Shown one piece after another: positions 1-8,886 of a DNA stretch of 64,000 nucleotides. Source of the DNA: Sciscionella marina DSM 45152. Its GTDB lineage: Bacteria > Actinomycetota > Actinomycetes > Mycobacteriales > Pseudonocardiaceae. Where the stretch lies: the NCBI RefSeq assembly GCF_000379465.1, contig NZ_KB905414.1, positions 124,001 through 188,000 of the forward strand. Reading direction: 5' to 3'. The position numbers and the translations under genes were made by a program. The notes beneath the pieces were generated by a model that worked only from the letters and a program-made list of their open reading frames with translations, ran no database searches and was not told where the DNA came from. The stretch's first letter is position 1; each line of letters begins with the position of its first letter.

Positions 1-2
1 TC

Positions 3-413
3 CCGGTCGTCTCCGACACGCTGATGAAACGCGTCCTCGACGGTTGCAAGGGCCGCGACCTCCGCGCCCGCAGAGACGAGGCGATCATCCGGTTGTACTG
101 GGACACCGGGGCACGACTGTCCGAGATCGCCAACCTCGATCTCGACGACCTGGATCTCGAAGTCGACGTCATCCGTGTCGTGGGAAAGGGCGGCAAACCC
201 CGGGCAATCCCCTTCTCCACGAAAACCGGACAAGCACTCTCCCGCTACCTACGAGTACGCAAACAACACCCACAAGCCGACTTGGTGTCAGCACTCTGGC
301 TCAGCGATCGCGGCCGCGGGCCCCTCCAAGCCAACGGCATCAAGCTGATCATCCGCCGCCACGAACGAGCCCACGCCGCAGCACGACGCTTCAGACTCGG
401 GAACCACCTATGA
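3..413 (+). pseudogene. Truncated tyrosine recombinase (XerC/phage-integrase type)
   Basis: Site-specific recombinase fragment. The reading frame is already open at the window edge, so the N-terminus lies outside. The segment TGARLSEI carries the first catalytic arginine of the R-K-H-R-H/W-Y set and GKGGKPR carries the beta-hairpin lysine. The frame then stops at 413, before the HxLRH box and the tyrosine nucleophile that normally follow within about 90 residues, and the last 20 residues do not look like the family. The catalytic domain is therefore incomplete and the protein should be inactive. It may be a relic of an integration event at this end of the island. Confidence 0.75.
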
Positions 414-843
414 ACCGTTGTCCAGCACGCCCATCGTCGACGGCAACGCGCGCTGGACAAGGTGCGAAGAGATTCCTTCGAAGACATCGACCCGACATGC
501 CCCCGCCGGTGAACGCATCGAACGCGCCCGACAGACACGCCTCGCCGACTATGCCAGAATGAACCATCTCAGCTCGCTGCGTCGGCGGAATCGCGCACGC
601 CAATGGATTCTCCCCAGCACTGTGCCGTTTTGACATCGCCGGGATCACGGCGTGCGGCGGCCACCAGAAAACTGGGATCGATCAGCACCCGCGGGAAGAA
701 CAGAAAGCCAGCTCCGGGAACACCCGGATCCGGCCGTTACCGGCGAAAAACGGTGCACCGCCGACCATGATCACCACGGGCACCACCGCCAGGGCCCACT
801 GCGGGTGTCTGTTAATTCTCGGTTCGCGGCCCGCGTTCGCCGG
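414..843. other. Gene-free stretch after the recombinase remnant
   Basis: No frame here shows a recognisable domain or a ribosome-binding site with a plausible start. The missing C-terminal part of the recombinase was looked for in all forward frames and not found. The stretch is probably recombination debris. Confidence 0.4.
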
Positions 844-1344
844 TCACGGTGCGTTCGGTGCGGAACCGGGTTTCCGGCCGTGGAAACGGCGGTGCATATC
901 GTGTATCCGTTCAGCGATCTCGGGGACCGGACCGCTGACCTCCACACCGGGCACGACGGCCTTGATCGGCAGCGCCCGTACTGGCGCGGCCGGCACCGAC
1001 AGCTCAGCCAGCCAGTTCGCCAGCTGCTCGGCCGAACTCGCGTAGACGATGCGACCGAGACCGGCCCAGCCGTGCGCGGCGGCGCACATGGGGCAGTGCT
1101 CACCCGAGGTGTAGACGGTGGAGCTCGCGCGCTGGCCGGGCGTGAGATTGTTCGCCGCCCAGCGCGCCAGTTCGAACTCCGGATGACGCGTACGGTCTCC
1201 ACTCGACACTCGGTTGCGGTCCTCGAACAACACCTCGCCGTCCTCGGCGACCAGGAGCGATCCGAACGGTTCATCACCGGCCGCGAGGGACTCGGCCGCC
1301 AATTCGACGCAACGGTTCAGGTACCGCAATTCGGTTGCGCTCAT
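844..1344 (-). CDS. Cytidine/deoxycytidylate-deaminase-fold protein
   Basis: Zinc-dependent nucleoside or base deaminase-like protein of 166 residues. The zinc site is visible: H54-P55-E56 in place of the usual HAE, and C84-P-M-C87 (PCxxC class). Histidine and the two cysteines would bind zinc and E56 would be the proton shuttle. The family includes guanine deaminases and tRNA adenosine deaminases, and the natural substrate cannot be told. It lies 57 bp downstream of a second, more canonical deaminase on the same strand, so the two probably form a small operon divergent from the LysR gene. The HPE variant is uncommon but keeps the catalytic residues. Confidence 0.75.
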   Translation of the reverse strand: MSATELRYLNRCVELAAESLAAGDEPFGSLLVAEDGEVLFEDRNRVSSGDRTRHPEFELARWAANNLTPGQRASSTVYTSGEHCPMCAAAHGWAGLGRIVYASSAEQLANWLAELSVPAAPVRALPIKAVVPGVEVSGPVPEIAERIHDMHRRFHGRKPGSAPNAP

Positions 1345-1401
1345 CAGCGTACGGCCCTCCCAATGGGGACAATGGGGATTTTACCGGAAACGGACGGATC
1401 T

Positions 1402-1899
1402 TCAGGCGGTCGGCGCATCCGCCACATGCCGCTCACCGCCGTTGCGCTGCTGCCACCGCCGGTAGACCTCGACGGCCGACTCACGCGGTGCATAGCGCAT
1501 CGGCAACCGGCGTTCGGTGTAGTCCTTGGCGAACTCGTCGTAGAAGGTACCCAGCTCGAAGTACTTCCGGTCATCCACATAGTGCGGCTCATAGGCAGCA
1601 CGCGTGGTCAGGAAGACGACCTCATCCGGGCTGCAGTAATAAAGGGCCCCCAGACACATCGGGCAAGGCTGGGCCAGCACATAGATGGTGCATCCGGTCA
1701 GATGCTCCGTGCCGAGGCCGGTACACGCCTCCCGGACCGCGAGTATCTCGGCGTGCGCGGTGGGATCGTGGGTCTGCGCGACCTTATTCGCGCACTCGGC
1801 GAGAACAGCGCCGTCCCGCTCGATGACCGTCGCGAAGGGGCGCCCTCTGGCTTCGACATTCCGGCGGGCAAGGTCGATCGTGCGCTGAATGAAGTCCAT
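1402..1899 (-). CDS. Nucleoside/guanine deaminase family protein
   Basis: Zinc-dependent deaminase of 165 residues, close to the family's usual 155-165. H49-A-E51 and P78-C79-P-M-C82 form the canonical zinc site of the CMP/dCMP deaminase superfamily. The 119-bp gap to the divergent LysR gene makes that regulator a likely controller. The substrate is unknown; guanine or a modified cytosine or purine is plausible. Its paralogue follows on the same strand. Confidence 0.8.
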   Translation of the reverse strand: MDFIQRTIDLARRNVEARGRPFATVIERDGAVLAECANKVAQTHDPTAHAEILAVREACTGLGTEHLTGCTIYVLAQPCPMCLGALYYCSPDEVVFLTTRAAYEPHYVDDRKYFELGTFYDEFAKDYTERRLPMRYAPRESAVEVYRRWQQRNGGERHVADAPTA

Positions 1900-1960
1900 G
1901 ATTCCTCGATCGCGTGGGTAATTCGCATGCTCCGACGCGTCCCAGCCTGCAGCAACCGAG

Positions 1961-2012
1961 CTATAGTGTCCAAGACGAAGAACTCATGATCACCATTGGT
2001 ATCACCTATAGT
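1961..2012. promoter_or_regulatory. Repeated CTATAG element in the deaminase/LysR divergent promoter
   Basis: CTATAGT occurs at 1961-1967 and again at 2006-2012, 45 bp apart, in an otherwise GC-rich spacer directly upstream of the LysR start. The hexamer is self-complementary. LysR proteins commonly bind two sites in such divergent spacers, so these are candidate LysR contacts, or AT-rich -10 elements. Confidence 0.35.
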
Positions 2013-2018
2013 CCTCGC

Positions 2019-2915
2019 ATGAGACCGGAACTGCGGCACCTGCGCTACCTGCTCGCCGTCGCCGAGCACGCCAACTTCACCCGCGCCGCCGAAGCGCTGC
2101 GGGTCTCCCAACCGACGCTGTCCCAACAGATCGGGCAGCTCGAGCGGGCACTGGGCGCACCACTGCTGGACCGCACCGGAAAGACCGTGCGCCTGACCGA
2201 CACCGGCGAAACCTACCTCCGCTACGTCCGAGCGGCGCTACGCGATCTGGCGGCAGGGGAACGCGCCGTTGCCGACGTCCAAGACCTCACCAGCGGACAC
2301 CTGCGCCTGGCGATGACTCCCACGTTCACGGCGTACCTGCTGGGGCCTGTCCTCACCGCATTCCACGAGCACCACCCCGGACTGAGCCTCGACGTGCGGG
2401 AATTCACCCAAGACCACATCGAGGCCGCCCTGCTCGCCGACGAACTCGACCTGGGCATCGCCTTCCGGGGCCCACACCCGAGCGGCATCGAGAGCACCGA
2501 ACTCTACGAGGAGTCCCTCGATCTGGTCGTCGGCCCCCATCACCCGTACGCGGGCCGCACCGGCAGCCTCCCGGTCAGCGAAGTCAGCAGCAACCGGCTG
2601 GCCCTGCTCAGCACCGAGTTCGCCACCCGCCGCGAGATCGACGCCTACTTCGCCGAACACCGGACACAGACACACCTCGCGGTCGAGGCCAACTCCGTGA
2701 CCGCACTGACCGAGGCTGTCGGCCACACCGAACTGGCCACCATCCTGCCCGACGCCATCACCCGCGACCACCCCGAGCTCTACCCGGTGCGGCTCGACCC
2801 GGCCATCCCCACCCGCACCGTATGCCTACTCCACCGGAAAAACGCCTACCACAGCGCGGCTTCCCGTGCCTTCGAACGAATCGTGCACCGATACGACCCG
2901 TACCGGCCGACCTGA
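2019..2915 (+). CDS. LysR-family transcriptional regulator
   Basis: DNA-binding regulator of 298 residues. The N-terminal winged helix (about residues 5-60, with NFTRAAEALRVSQPTLSQQI) is typical LysR, followed by a periplasmic-binding-protein-like effector domain (about 90-290). The start at 2019 (MRPELRHLRYLL) was chosen because it places the helix-turn-helix at the usual position; an upstream in-frame extension from 1914 adds 35 residues without family character. The overall look is CynR/CatR-like. It is divergent from the two deaminases, the classical LysR arrangement, so they are its probable targets. The inducer is unknown. Confidence 0.88.
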   Translation: MRPELRHLRYLLAVAEHANFTRAAEALRVSQPTLSQQIGQLERALGAPLLDRTGKTVRLTDTGETYLRYVRAALRDLAAGERAVADVQDLTSGHLRLAMTPTFTAYLLGPVLTAFHEHHPGLSLDVREFTQDHIEAALLADELDLGIAFRGPHPSGIESTELYEESLDLVVGPHHPYAGRTGSLPVSEVSSNRLALLSTEFATRREIDAYFAEHRTQTHLAVEANSVTALTEAVGHTELATILPDAITRDHPELYPVRLDPAIPTRTVCLLHRKNAYHSAASRAFERIVHRYDPYRPT

Positions 2916-3744
2916 CGCGGTGCAGATCACGAACCAGCAGATCGATGCGTCCGGTGCCGACGACGGAATCTCTTACAGGCGCAGGATCGTGGCGAGCAGT
3001 CGCGGTGAGCGCCCGATCGCCTCGGTGGCGGACTCCCCCGGGATGGCGCAGCCATCAGTCCGAGCACGAGGGCGGTGTCCATCCATACCCGGGGCGATGC
3101 GTCCAGGTCCGGCAGGTCGGCCGGTTCACGTCCCGAGAACCAGGTGCGGATCCCGGGGAGTGGGCAGCTCTGCAAGGCGCAGCCGGTACCGACGAGCGGT
3201 CCGGTGCGCTGTCCCGCCACCGGGCGAGGAGCGGTCGTTGAGGGCTGTCCAGTCGTGTAGCCGGGGTTCGAGTGCGGTGACCCGCCGGTTCCGCGCGCAA
3301 CGGCCCGTCCCCGAAGTGCTGGTCACCGAGACCGTGATCGGGCGGCACATGCCGATACCGCACAGGAACCGGAAACGAAGTGCCCCAGAGCGGCGTGCTC
3401 TCCACCAGGATCCGGCACCTCGCGTCCGGGCCGAGTCACCCGTATCCCGATGAGTGGGAGACACGCTGGCAGGGGACGCGGCTCGGTCATAACGTCTTCG
3501 TTGTCGCGGCACGACGAGGAGAGGGCTGGTCGCGCATGACACTGGTCGACAGCCCACCGGAGCACACCGCCCGCGAACCCGGCGGTGGCGCGGCACTTCA
3601 CGGCCACCGCACCAGCCACCGGCTCGTGGCCGATTCCGATCTGGCGAACCGGTTCTCACCGCAGCCAGCACCGAACGAGTGCCGCATGGCGGTGAGGACC
3701 ACCAGCCGCACCCTGACGAGCCGCACGAAATGAGAGACGATTAC
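2916..3744. other. Degenerate intergenic stretch, probably gene debris
   Basis: No intact gene is visible in 0.8 kb, although open frames exist on both strands. On the minus strand a protein-like segment (about 3220 to 2967, with PADLPDLDASPRVWMD) seems to continue in a shifted frame as ESATEAIGRSPRLLATILRL up to a stop, as if one gene end had been frameshifted. The original family could not be recognised. Confidence 0.35.
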
Positions 3745-4920
3745 ATGTACCCGACACATCCCGTCCTCGACGCCATCGCCGAGTATGCCGAAGAGCTGCG
3801 GCGCCTGGAAACGGAATCCATCGAGCTGCGCAAGCTCGCCCCGGAGATCGTCAAGCGATTCCGCGAAATCGGCGTCATGCGACTCTTACAACCCGGACGG
3901 TACGGTGGAATGGAGGCGGATCCGAGAGTTTTCAACGAGGCCATGTACGCCATCTCCCGCGCTTCGAGCTCGGCGGGCTGGGTGACCGGCGTGGTGGGTG
4001 TCCACGCCTGGCACATCGGCCTGTTCGACGACCGGGCTCAGCGCGAGGTCCTCGGCGAAAACCCGGACACCTGGTTGAGTTCTTCCTATGGACCGGCCGG
4101 AAAGGCCAAACGTGTCAAGGGCGGGCACGTGCTGACCGGCCGCTGGGGTTTCTCCTCCGGCAGTGACTACTGCGACTGGGTTTTCGTCGGCGGCCTCGTC
4201 ACCGACGAGGCCGGTGGGCCACCGGAATATCGGCACTTCCTGCTTCCCCGTCCGGACTACGAGATCGTGGACGTGTGGCACGCGTCCGGACTGGTCGGCA
4301 CCGGTAGCAACGACATCGTGGTGAGTGAACAGTTCGTGCCGGATCACCGGTCGCTCAACGTCTCCGACACGATGGAGCGCAACGTTCCCGGAAAGGAGAT
4401 CAACACCTCGCCGATCTACAACCTGCCTTGGTTCGGCGTGCTGCTCAATTCGGTGGTCGTCCCGTTGATCGGGATGGCGTCCACCGCGCTGGATGAAGCA
4501 CTCCAGATACACCGGACCAAGGTCTCCGCCAATCCGGCCATGGTGCCCAATGATCTGACGCTGACCCGGTTCGCCGAGGCATCCGGGGCGGTCGATCTCG
4601 CCCGGGATCTGTTACTGCGCAACCTCGGCGACCTGTACGACACCGCGTGCGCAGAACAAGGACCGACGCTCGCTCAGCGGATGCGCGGCAAGCGCGATCA
4701 CATGGTCGCGGTCGAGCTCGCGGTTTCCGCGGTCGACAAGGCATACCAGAGTGGCGGACCGAGGTCGATCTGGAATACCAGCCTGATCCAGCAGCTGTGG
4801 CGGGACGTGCACGCCGGTCAGCACCATGCGATGAACCTCCCGGACGGCGCCTATCCGGTCTACGGCCGGTACCTGCTTCAAGGTGAAGCCATTCTGCCCA
4901 ACATCGTCGGCGCCTTCTGA
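3745..4920 (+). CDS. HsaA-like flavin-dependent monooxygenase (paralogue 1)
   Basis: Oxygenase component of a two-component FMNH2-dependent hydroxylase (acyl-CoA-dehydrogenase fold, group D), 391 residues. HsaA ortho-hydroxylates the phenolic A ring of 3-HSA in steroid degradation. The N-terminal helical domain, the WVxxVVGVHAWHIGLFD region and the C-terminal WRDVHAG motif match HsaA. The start at 3745 (MYPTHPVLD) is preferred over the ATG at 3730 because GAGAGA precedes it and the N-terminus then fits the paralogues. It sits 27 bp upstream of an extradiol dioxygenase, the next enzyme in an HsaA-HsaC sequence. There is no reductase beside it, so reduced flavin may come from the HsaB-like protein at 34945. 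Confidence 0.85.
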   Translation: MYPTHPVLDAIAEYAEELRRLETESIELRKLAPEIVKRFREIGVMRLLQPGRYGGMEADPRVFNEAMYAISRASSSAGWVTGVVGVHAWHIGLFDDRAQREVLGENPDTWLSSSYGPAGKAKRVKGGHVLTGRWGFSSGSDYCDWVFVGGLVTDEAGGPPEYRHFLLPRPDYEIVDVWHASGLVGTGSNDIVVSEQFVPDHRSLNVSDTMERNVPGKEINTSPIYNLPWFGVLLNSVVVPLIGMASTALDEALQIHRTKVSANPAMVPNDLTLTRFAEASGAVDLARDLLLRNLGDLYDTACAEQGPTLAQRMRGKRDHMVAVELAVSAVDKAYQSGGPRSIWNTSLIQQLWRDVHAGQHHAMNLPDGAYPVYGRYLLQGEAILPNIVGAF

Positions 4921-4947
4921 CCGGCAACAGATTGGAAAGGACCGATC

Positions 4948-5817
4948 ATGCCCATCCACTCACTCGGCTATCTCCGACTGAACGTGACCGACATTCCGGC
5001 CTGGCGGAGATTCGCCGGGGAATTCCTTGCCATGCAGGAGGTTTCCGGATCGACCGAGGGAGCACTGCACTACCGCATCGACAGCTTCCACCACCGTCTC
5101 GCACTGATCCCTGCCGAAACCCCCGGGCTCGCGGCAGCCGCTTTCCAGGTCACCGACTCCCGGGATCTCGACCGGATGGTCACCGAACTGGAAACGGCCG
5201 GATCGACCGTCACCCGAGGCAGCAAAGAGGACTGCGAGCTCCGGCAGGTCAGTGGCTTCGTTTCCTTGACCGATCCCGGTGGCAACCCGATCGAACTCTT
5301 CCACGGGCCACGGTTCGACCACTCGGTTCCCGTCACGCCAGGAGTCTCCGCGTTCGTCACCGGCGACCTCGGGATGGGCCATATCATCCTGAACATGGCC
5401 GATGTCGAAGCAGGCTACCGGTTCTACGTCGACCTGCTCGGCTTCAGTGAACGAAATACGACCGAGTCGCCCGACGGGACGCTCTATTTCCTCGGCTGCA
5501 ACGCCCGCCAGCACACCCTCGGGCTGGCTCCGGCCGCCGGCCCCGGACTGCTGCATTTCATGTTCGAAGGCGTGAACCTCGACGACGTCGGGCGGGCATT
5601 GGACCGTGCATACCGATACGAGGTGCCGATGATGCAGTCGCTGGGGCGGCACACCAACGACAATATGGTCTCGTTCTACGTCTGGTCCCCGGACCTGCAC
5701 GCGGTCGAGTTCGGCTATGACGGCGAGCGGGTCGATCCGGACACGCCGAGCTATGACATCACCGAGGGCGCGTTCTGGGGCCACCATTTCACTCCGCCGC
5801 CCTCCCCCACCGGGTGA
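4948..5817 (+). CDS. Extradiol (2,3-catechol) dioxygenase, HsaC/BphC type
   Basis: Fe(II)-dependent meta-cleavage dioxygenase of the vicinal oxygen chelate family, 289 residues, two tandem betaalphabetabetabeta modules per half. The metal ligands are visible as H145 (GMGH), H203 (LLHF) and E254 (AVEFG), with second-sphere H189, H235 (LGRHTND) and Y244. It would open the catechol made by the preceding monooxygenase. A good ribosome-binding site (GGAAAGGA) precedes the ATG. Compared with the copy at 35547 it is more diverged from mycobacterial HsaC, so its catechol substrate may differ. Confidence 0.88.
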   Translation: MPIHSLGYLRLNVTDIPAWRRFAGEFLAMQEVSGSTEGALHYRIDSFHHRLALIPAETPGLAAAAFQVTDSRDLDRMVTELETAGSTVTRGSKEDCELRQVSGFVSLTDPGGNPIELFHGPRFDHSVPVTPGVSAFVTGDLGMGHIILNMADVEAGYRFYVDLLGFSERNTTESPDGTLYFLGCNARQHTLGLAPAAGPGLLHFMFEGVNLDDVGRALDRAYRYEVPMMQSLGRHTNDNMVSFYVWSPDLHAVEFGYDGERVDPDTPSYDITEGAFWGHHFTPPPSPTG

Positions 5818-6056
5818 ACCGGCGGCGGCGGTGGACGACGCGATGACCCGGTTCTCGCATCACGGCACCGGAGCTGATCCGGATTCGGTGGCCGATGCCC
5901 CGATCCTGCTCAGTGAGAACGGTCCAGCAGTCGCGGCGGTCGTGTCCTAGATTGCCAGCAGAAGACTCCTCACGAGTGCCGGCTCGGTGGTGCTTCCACC
6001 GTCGGCCCGGAGTTGCCGCACAACACCTTGTGCGACGGGACGCGGAAAGGGCCGGC

Positions 6057-6881
6057 ATGGGAAAGCGGGAACCGGCGGCACCGGTATCGATGATCGACCG
6101 TGTAGTCGACATCCTTGATTCATTCCTGGTCCCGGGAGGTCTGACGCTGGCCCAGGTCGTCGGCAGGACCGGGCTGCCGCGTTCCTCGGCACACCGGATC
6201 CTCGATCAGCTGGTCCGGACAGGTTGGTTGCGGCGTGACGAGTTCGTCTACCACCTGGGCGCCAGGGTGCGCGATCTCGGCGCCATCGCCGCGCATGAGC
6301 AGGAACTGCGGGCGGCCGCCGCACCGCACCTGCGGGAGTTGCACGCTTCGACCGGGCTGGCAGCACAACTGTCCCTATTGGACGGTTCCGATATCGCCCT
6401 GCTGGACAACGTCGCCGGGCGGTTCACCGCGCGGGTATCCGGCCGCGCCGGTGATCGATTCCCCGCCGTGCACACCGCTGCGGGCAAGGCGATGCTCGGA
6501 TTCGCCACCGACGCCGTGGCCGAAGCCGTGCTGGCAACGCCGGGCGTCGAGGTAGCCCGGACGCGCGCGGAACTCCGGGCAGTGCGGGCCTGTGGCATCG
6601 CCTTCGATCGGGAGGAAGCGCTGCACGGCATCGGCAGCGTGGCGGCGCCCCTGACCGCGCCCGGTGCCCGGCCGGCGGCGATCGCGGTGAGCGGGCCGAT
6701 ACAGCACCTCGACATGAAGAGACTCGTCTCGCCGGTGCGCGCCGCAGCCCACAAGATCACCTGCGCGTTGAGCTGTTCTCCCTCGGCAGAAACCATCGGC
6801 TACGTGGACTGCAGCTGGCCGGTCTATCCCCGGCATCACCTGCACCCGCTCAACGACGAGAACGGCACCACCGTGGCCTAA
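6057..6881 (+). CDS. IclR-family transcriptional regulator
   Basis: Regulator of 274 residues. The winged helix-turn-helix (about residues 12-70, SMIDRVVDILDSF then LPRSSAHRILDQLVRTGWL) is followed by a GAF-like effector domain. The start at 6057 was chosen for its GGAAAGG ribosome-binding site and for the family N-terminus; the frame is open 54 codons further upstream without similarity. It lies 239 bp downstream of the HsaA-HsaC pair in the same direction and is a candidate regulator for that pair. A C-terminal tail of about 30 residues after the effector domain is unusual for the family. Confidence 0.85.
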   Translation: MGKREPAAPVSMIDRVVDILDSFLVPGGLTLAQVVGRTGLPRSSAHRILDQLVRTGWLRRDEFVYHLGARVRDLGAIAAHEQELRAAAAPHLRELHASTGLAAQLSLLDGSDIALLDNVAGRFTARVSGRAGDRFPAVHTAAGKAMLGFATDAVAEAVLATPGVEVARTRAELRAVRACGIAFDREEALHGIGSVAAPLTAPGARPAAIAVSGPIQHLDMKRLVSPVRAAAHKITCALSCSPSAETIGYVDCSWPVYPRHHLHPLNDENGTTVA

Positions 6882-6980
6882 CCGAAGTAGTCAGCGACGC
6901 GACACCGGACCGGGTACCGCGGCCGCTGTCTCGGGCCAGCGGAAAACCCTTGACCTGAACGGAAAATCGAACGAAGACAA

Positions 6981-7015
6981 AACCCGCTGCGCACATTCAT
7001 GGTACGCAACGGGTT
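6981..7015 (-). terminator. Hairpin between convergent genes, T-tract on the minus strand
   Basis: Arms AACCCGCTGCG (6981-6991) and CGCAACGGGTT (7005-7015) pair with one mismatch around a 13-nt loop. Reading the minus strand, the hairpin is followed by TTTTGTCTT, a good rho-independent signal for the EthD-like gene. It may also serve the IclR gene from the other side. Confidence 0.6.
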
Positions 7016-7040
7016 GCTCGGTCGACGGCTCGCGGCCCGT

Positions 7041-7820
7041 TCAGCCAGCCGGGCGCGGCACCGCAGCGAACGGCACCACCGTAGCCAACGGTGCGGCGAA
7101 CAGCACCTCCTCGGCACTGCCAGGTCCGCTTCCCCCGCCCTGCGCCTCGTGCTCGGCGATCGCCGCAGCGGTCTCGATCGGATCCTCGTCCAGGTACAGC
7201 ACCCGCGCGCGCACTTCCCCCTCTGCCCAGACACGCGGCTCGCCTCCCTCCGGCCAGAACGGATCCTTCGACTGCGTCAGGCGAAACGTCCAGCCACCCA
7301 TCACCCCGGGTACGTCCAATAATTCGGGCAGGTGTTCCCGGTCGTACCAGCGGTACAGTTCGTGGGCCTCCGCGCCGAGCGGATCGGCGATCCTGGACAG
7401 CGTCACGTGCACACCGCGGTTGGGGCAGTAGGGCAGGACGTCCTCGGAAACCAGCGTACGTGCGGCGACGTATCCCTTCAGCGGCGCGAAGAATCCCATG
7501 AAGCGACGCACCACGCTCGGAACGGCCGGTCCTCTTCCCCAGTGCACCGAGTCGATGGCGAGCCGGTCCCATTCGGCAATGCTGCGCTCGTATGGCGCGC
7601 GGAACCAGTACATCGTCATGGAATCGACACCGGAAAAGCCGTCGGTGCACCGTTCCACCGAATCGGCATCCGCCAGCCTGGTCCAGCGATCCCCCCACGC
7701 TACGCCGGGAAGCGCGCGGTTTTCCGGCAGATGGTCGTACAACTGCCAATCGTGATAAACGGGCAGATATTTCGGATCCGTAACATCCACGAACGAAAAG
7801 AAGGCGCGCTCGGAGAACAT
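7041..7820 (-). CDS. EthD-like dimeric alpha/beta-barrel protein with two repeats
   Basis: 259-residue protein of uncertain function. Two segments resemble the EthD/ferredoxin-like signature: DWQLYDHLPENRALPGV near residue 24 and RWYDREHLPELLDVPGVMGG near residue 157, each a WY/LYxxEHLP...PGV pattern, which suggests an internal duplication. EthD-type proteins assist or catalyse small-molecule conversions in ether and polyketide/aromatic metabolism. A ribosome-binding site GAAGAGG precedes the ATG. It heads a minus-strand group with the luciferase-like and NTF2-like genes only loosely (gap 119 bp to the gene at 7940). The family assignment is tentative. Confidence 0.55.
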   Translation of the reverse strand: MFSERAFFSFVDVTDPKYLPVYHDWQLYDHLPENRALPGVAWGDRWTRLADADSVERCTDGFSGVDSMTMYWFRAPYERSIAEWDRLAIDSVHWGRGPAVPSVVRRFMGFFAPLKGYVAARTLVSEDVLPYCPNRGVHVTLSRIADPLGAEAHELYRWYDREHLPELLDVPGVMGGWTFRLTQSKDPFWPEGGEPRVWAEGEVRARVLYLDEDPIETAAAIAEHEAQGGGSGPGSAEEVLFAAPLATVVPFAAVPRPAG

Positions 7821-7939
7821 CGAAACCTCTTCATGTGCGGAATAAACAGCGAATGCTTGCGAGGTATCTTATCGCGGATTCGACTTCGGGCCAAGTGCGC
7901 ACCGGCCCCGGAGGCCAGCGCCAGCCGGCCTGGCGGGGT

Positions 7940-8881
7940 TCACCGCGCGGCGTGAACCTCCGGCATCACCGCTTCAGCGAACCAGCGCAGGAAATCGAGA
8001 TACTCGGTGATGGAACCGATCGCCGCGGGCGCTTCGATCACGGTTCTGGTGATCCCGATCGTCCGGTATTCTCCGGCATAAGCCTCGATCAACCGGTCCC
8101 GCTCGGCCGTCAGCCCGGCGGCACTCATGTCCGCGAATGCCGTGGGCAACACGGCGCCACCAGGTGGTGTCAGCCAGTTGACATCGAAGGTCTCCGCTTT
8201 TCCGTCGAAATCCTGCTGCGAGCGCAGATAGTCCAGCAGCGGCGGGATTTCCTCGATACCGAGGCCGGTCGGGTTCGGCTGCCACCCATCATACCGAGCG
8301 GCGCGGCGCAGCGCCGGTTTGGAATTGCCGCCGATACAGATCGGCGGGCGGGGACGCTGCACGGGCCTGGGTTCGACGGCAAGTCCGGTGATCGTGAAAT
8401 GATTCCCGTGGTACTCGGGCATGGAGTCGCTCCACAACGTGGTCAGCGCAGCCAGACTCTCATCGGTGATCCTGCCGCGTTCGGCGAACGGCACGCCGAG
8501 AGCCACGAATTCCTGTTCGGCATGGCCGACGCCTACCGATATGTTCAGTCGTCCACCGGACAGCACATCGATCGTCGACAGCGCCTTGGCCAACCGGAGC
8601 GGATGATGGTACGGGAGCACGAGGACCGCGGTGTCCAGCCGGATGCGGCGCGTCGCGGCAGCGGCGAAAGCCATGACCGACAACGCGTCCTGCCAGTACG
8701 CGCCGAGCCGTGGAACCTCGAATTGCGGCACACCGAGATGTTCGGAGACCGAGACCGTGTCATAGCCCAGCGCATCGATCTCGCCGAGGAGATGACGGAA
8801 TCCGTCCGCGTCGAGTTCCCCCGCCCAATCATATTTTCCGGGAAGCCGATTGGTCCCCGGAAGGATGATGTCGAATTTCAT
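7940..8881 (-). CDS. Luciferase-like (LLM class, probably F420-dependent) oxidoreductase 1
   Basis: TIM-barrel flavin/F420 oxidoreductase of 313 residues. Family hallmarks include LDTAVLVLPYHHPLRLAKALSTID, LSGGRLNISVGVG and PICIGGNS. The ATG at 8881 has AAAGGTG in front and begins with MKFDIILPGTN, the expected first beta strand; the frame is open far upstream but that part is only the antisense shadow of the next gene. It lies 5 bp after the NTF2-like gene, so the two are one transcription unit. F420 versus FMN use cannot be decided from sequence. The substrate is unknown; ketone or enone reduction in the catabolic pathway is plausible. Confidence 0.85.
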   Translation of the reverse strand: MKFDIILPGTNRLPGKYDWAGELDADGFRHLLGEIDALGYDTVSVSEHLGVPQFEVPRLGAYWQDALSVMAFAAAATRRIRLDTAVLVLPYHHPLRLAKALSTIDVLSGGRLNISVGVGHAEQEFVALGVPFAERGRITDESLAALTTLWSDSMPEYHGNHFTITGLAVEPRPVQRPRPPICIGGNSKPALRRAARYDGWQPNPTGLGIEEIPPLLDYLRSQQDFDGKAETFDVNWLTPPGGAVLPTAFADMSAAGLTAERDRLIEAYAGEYRTIGITRTVIEAPAAIGSITEYLDFLRWFAEAVMPEVHAAR

Positions 8882-8886
8882 GACGG

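Noticed and set aside
2866-3453. A 195-codon plus-strand open frame in the degenerate region
   Set aside because: Arg/Pro/Ser-rich composition typical of a wrong frame, no ribosome-binding site, overlap with the LysR end.
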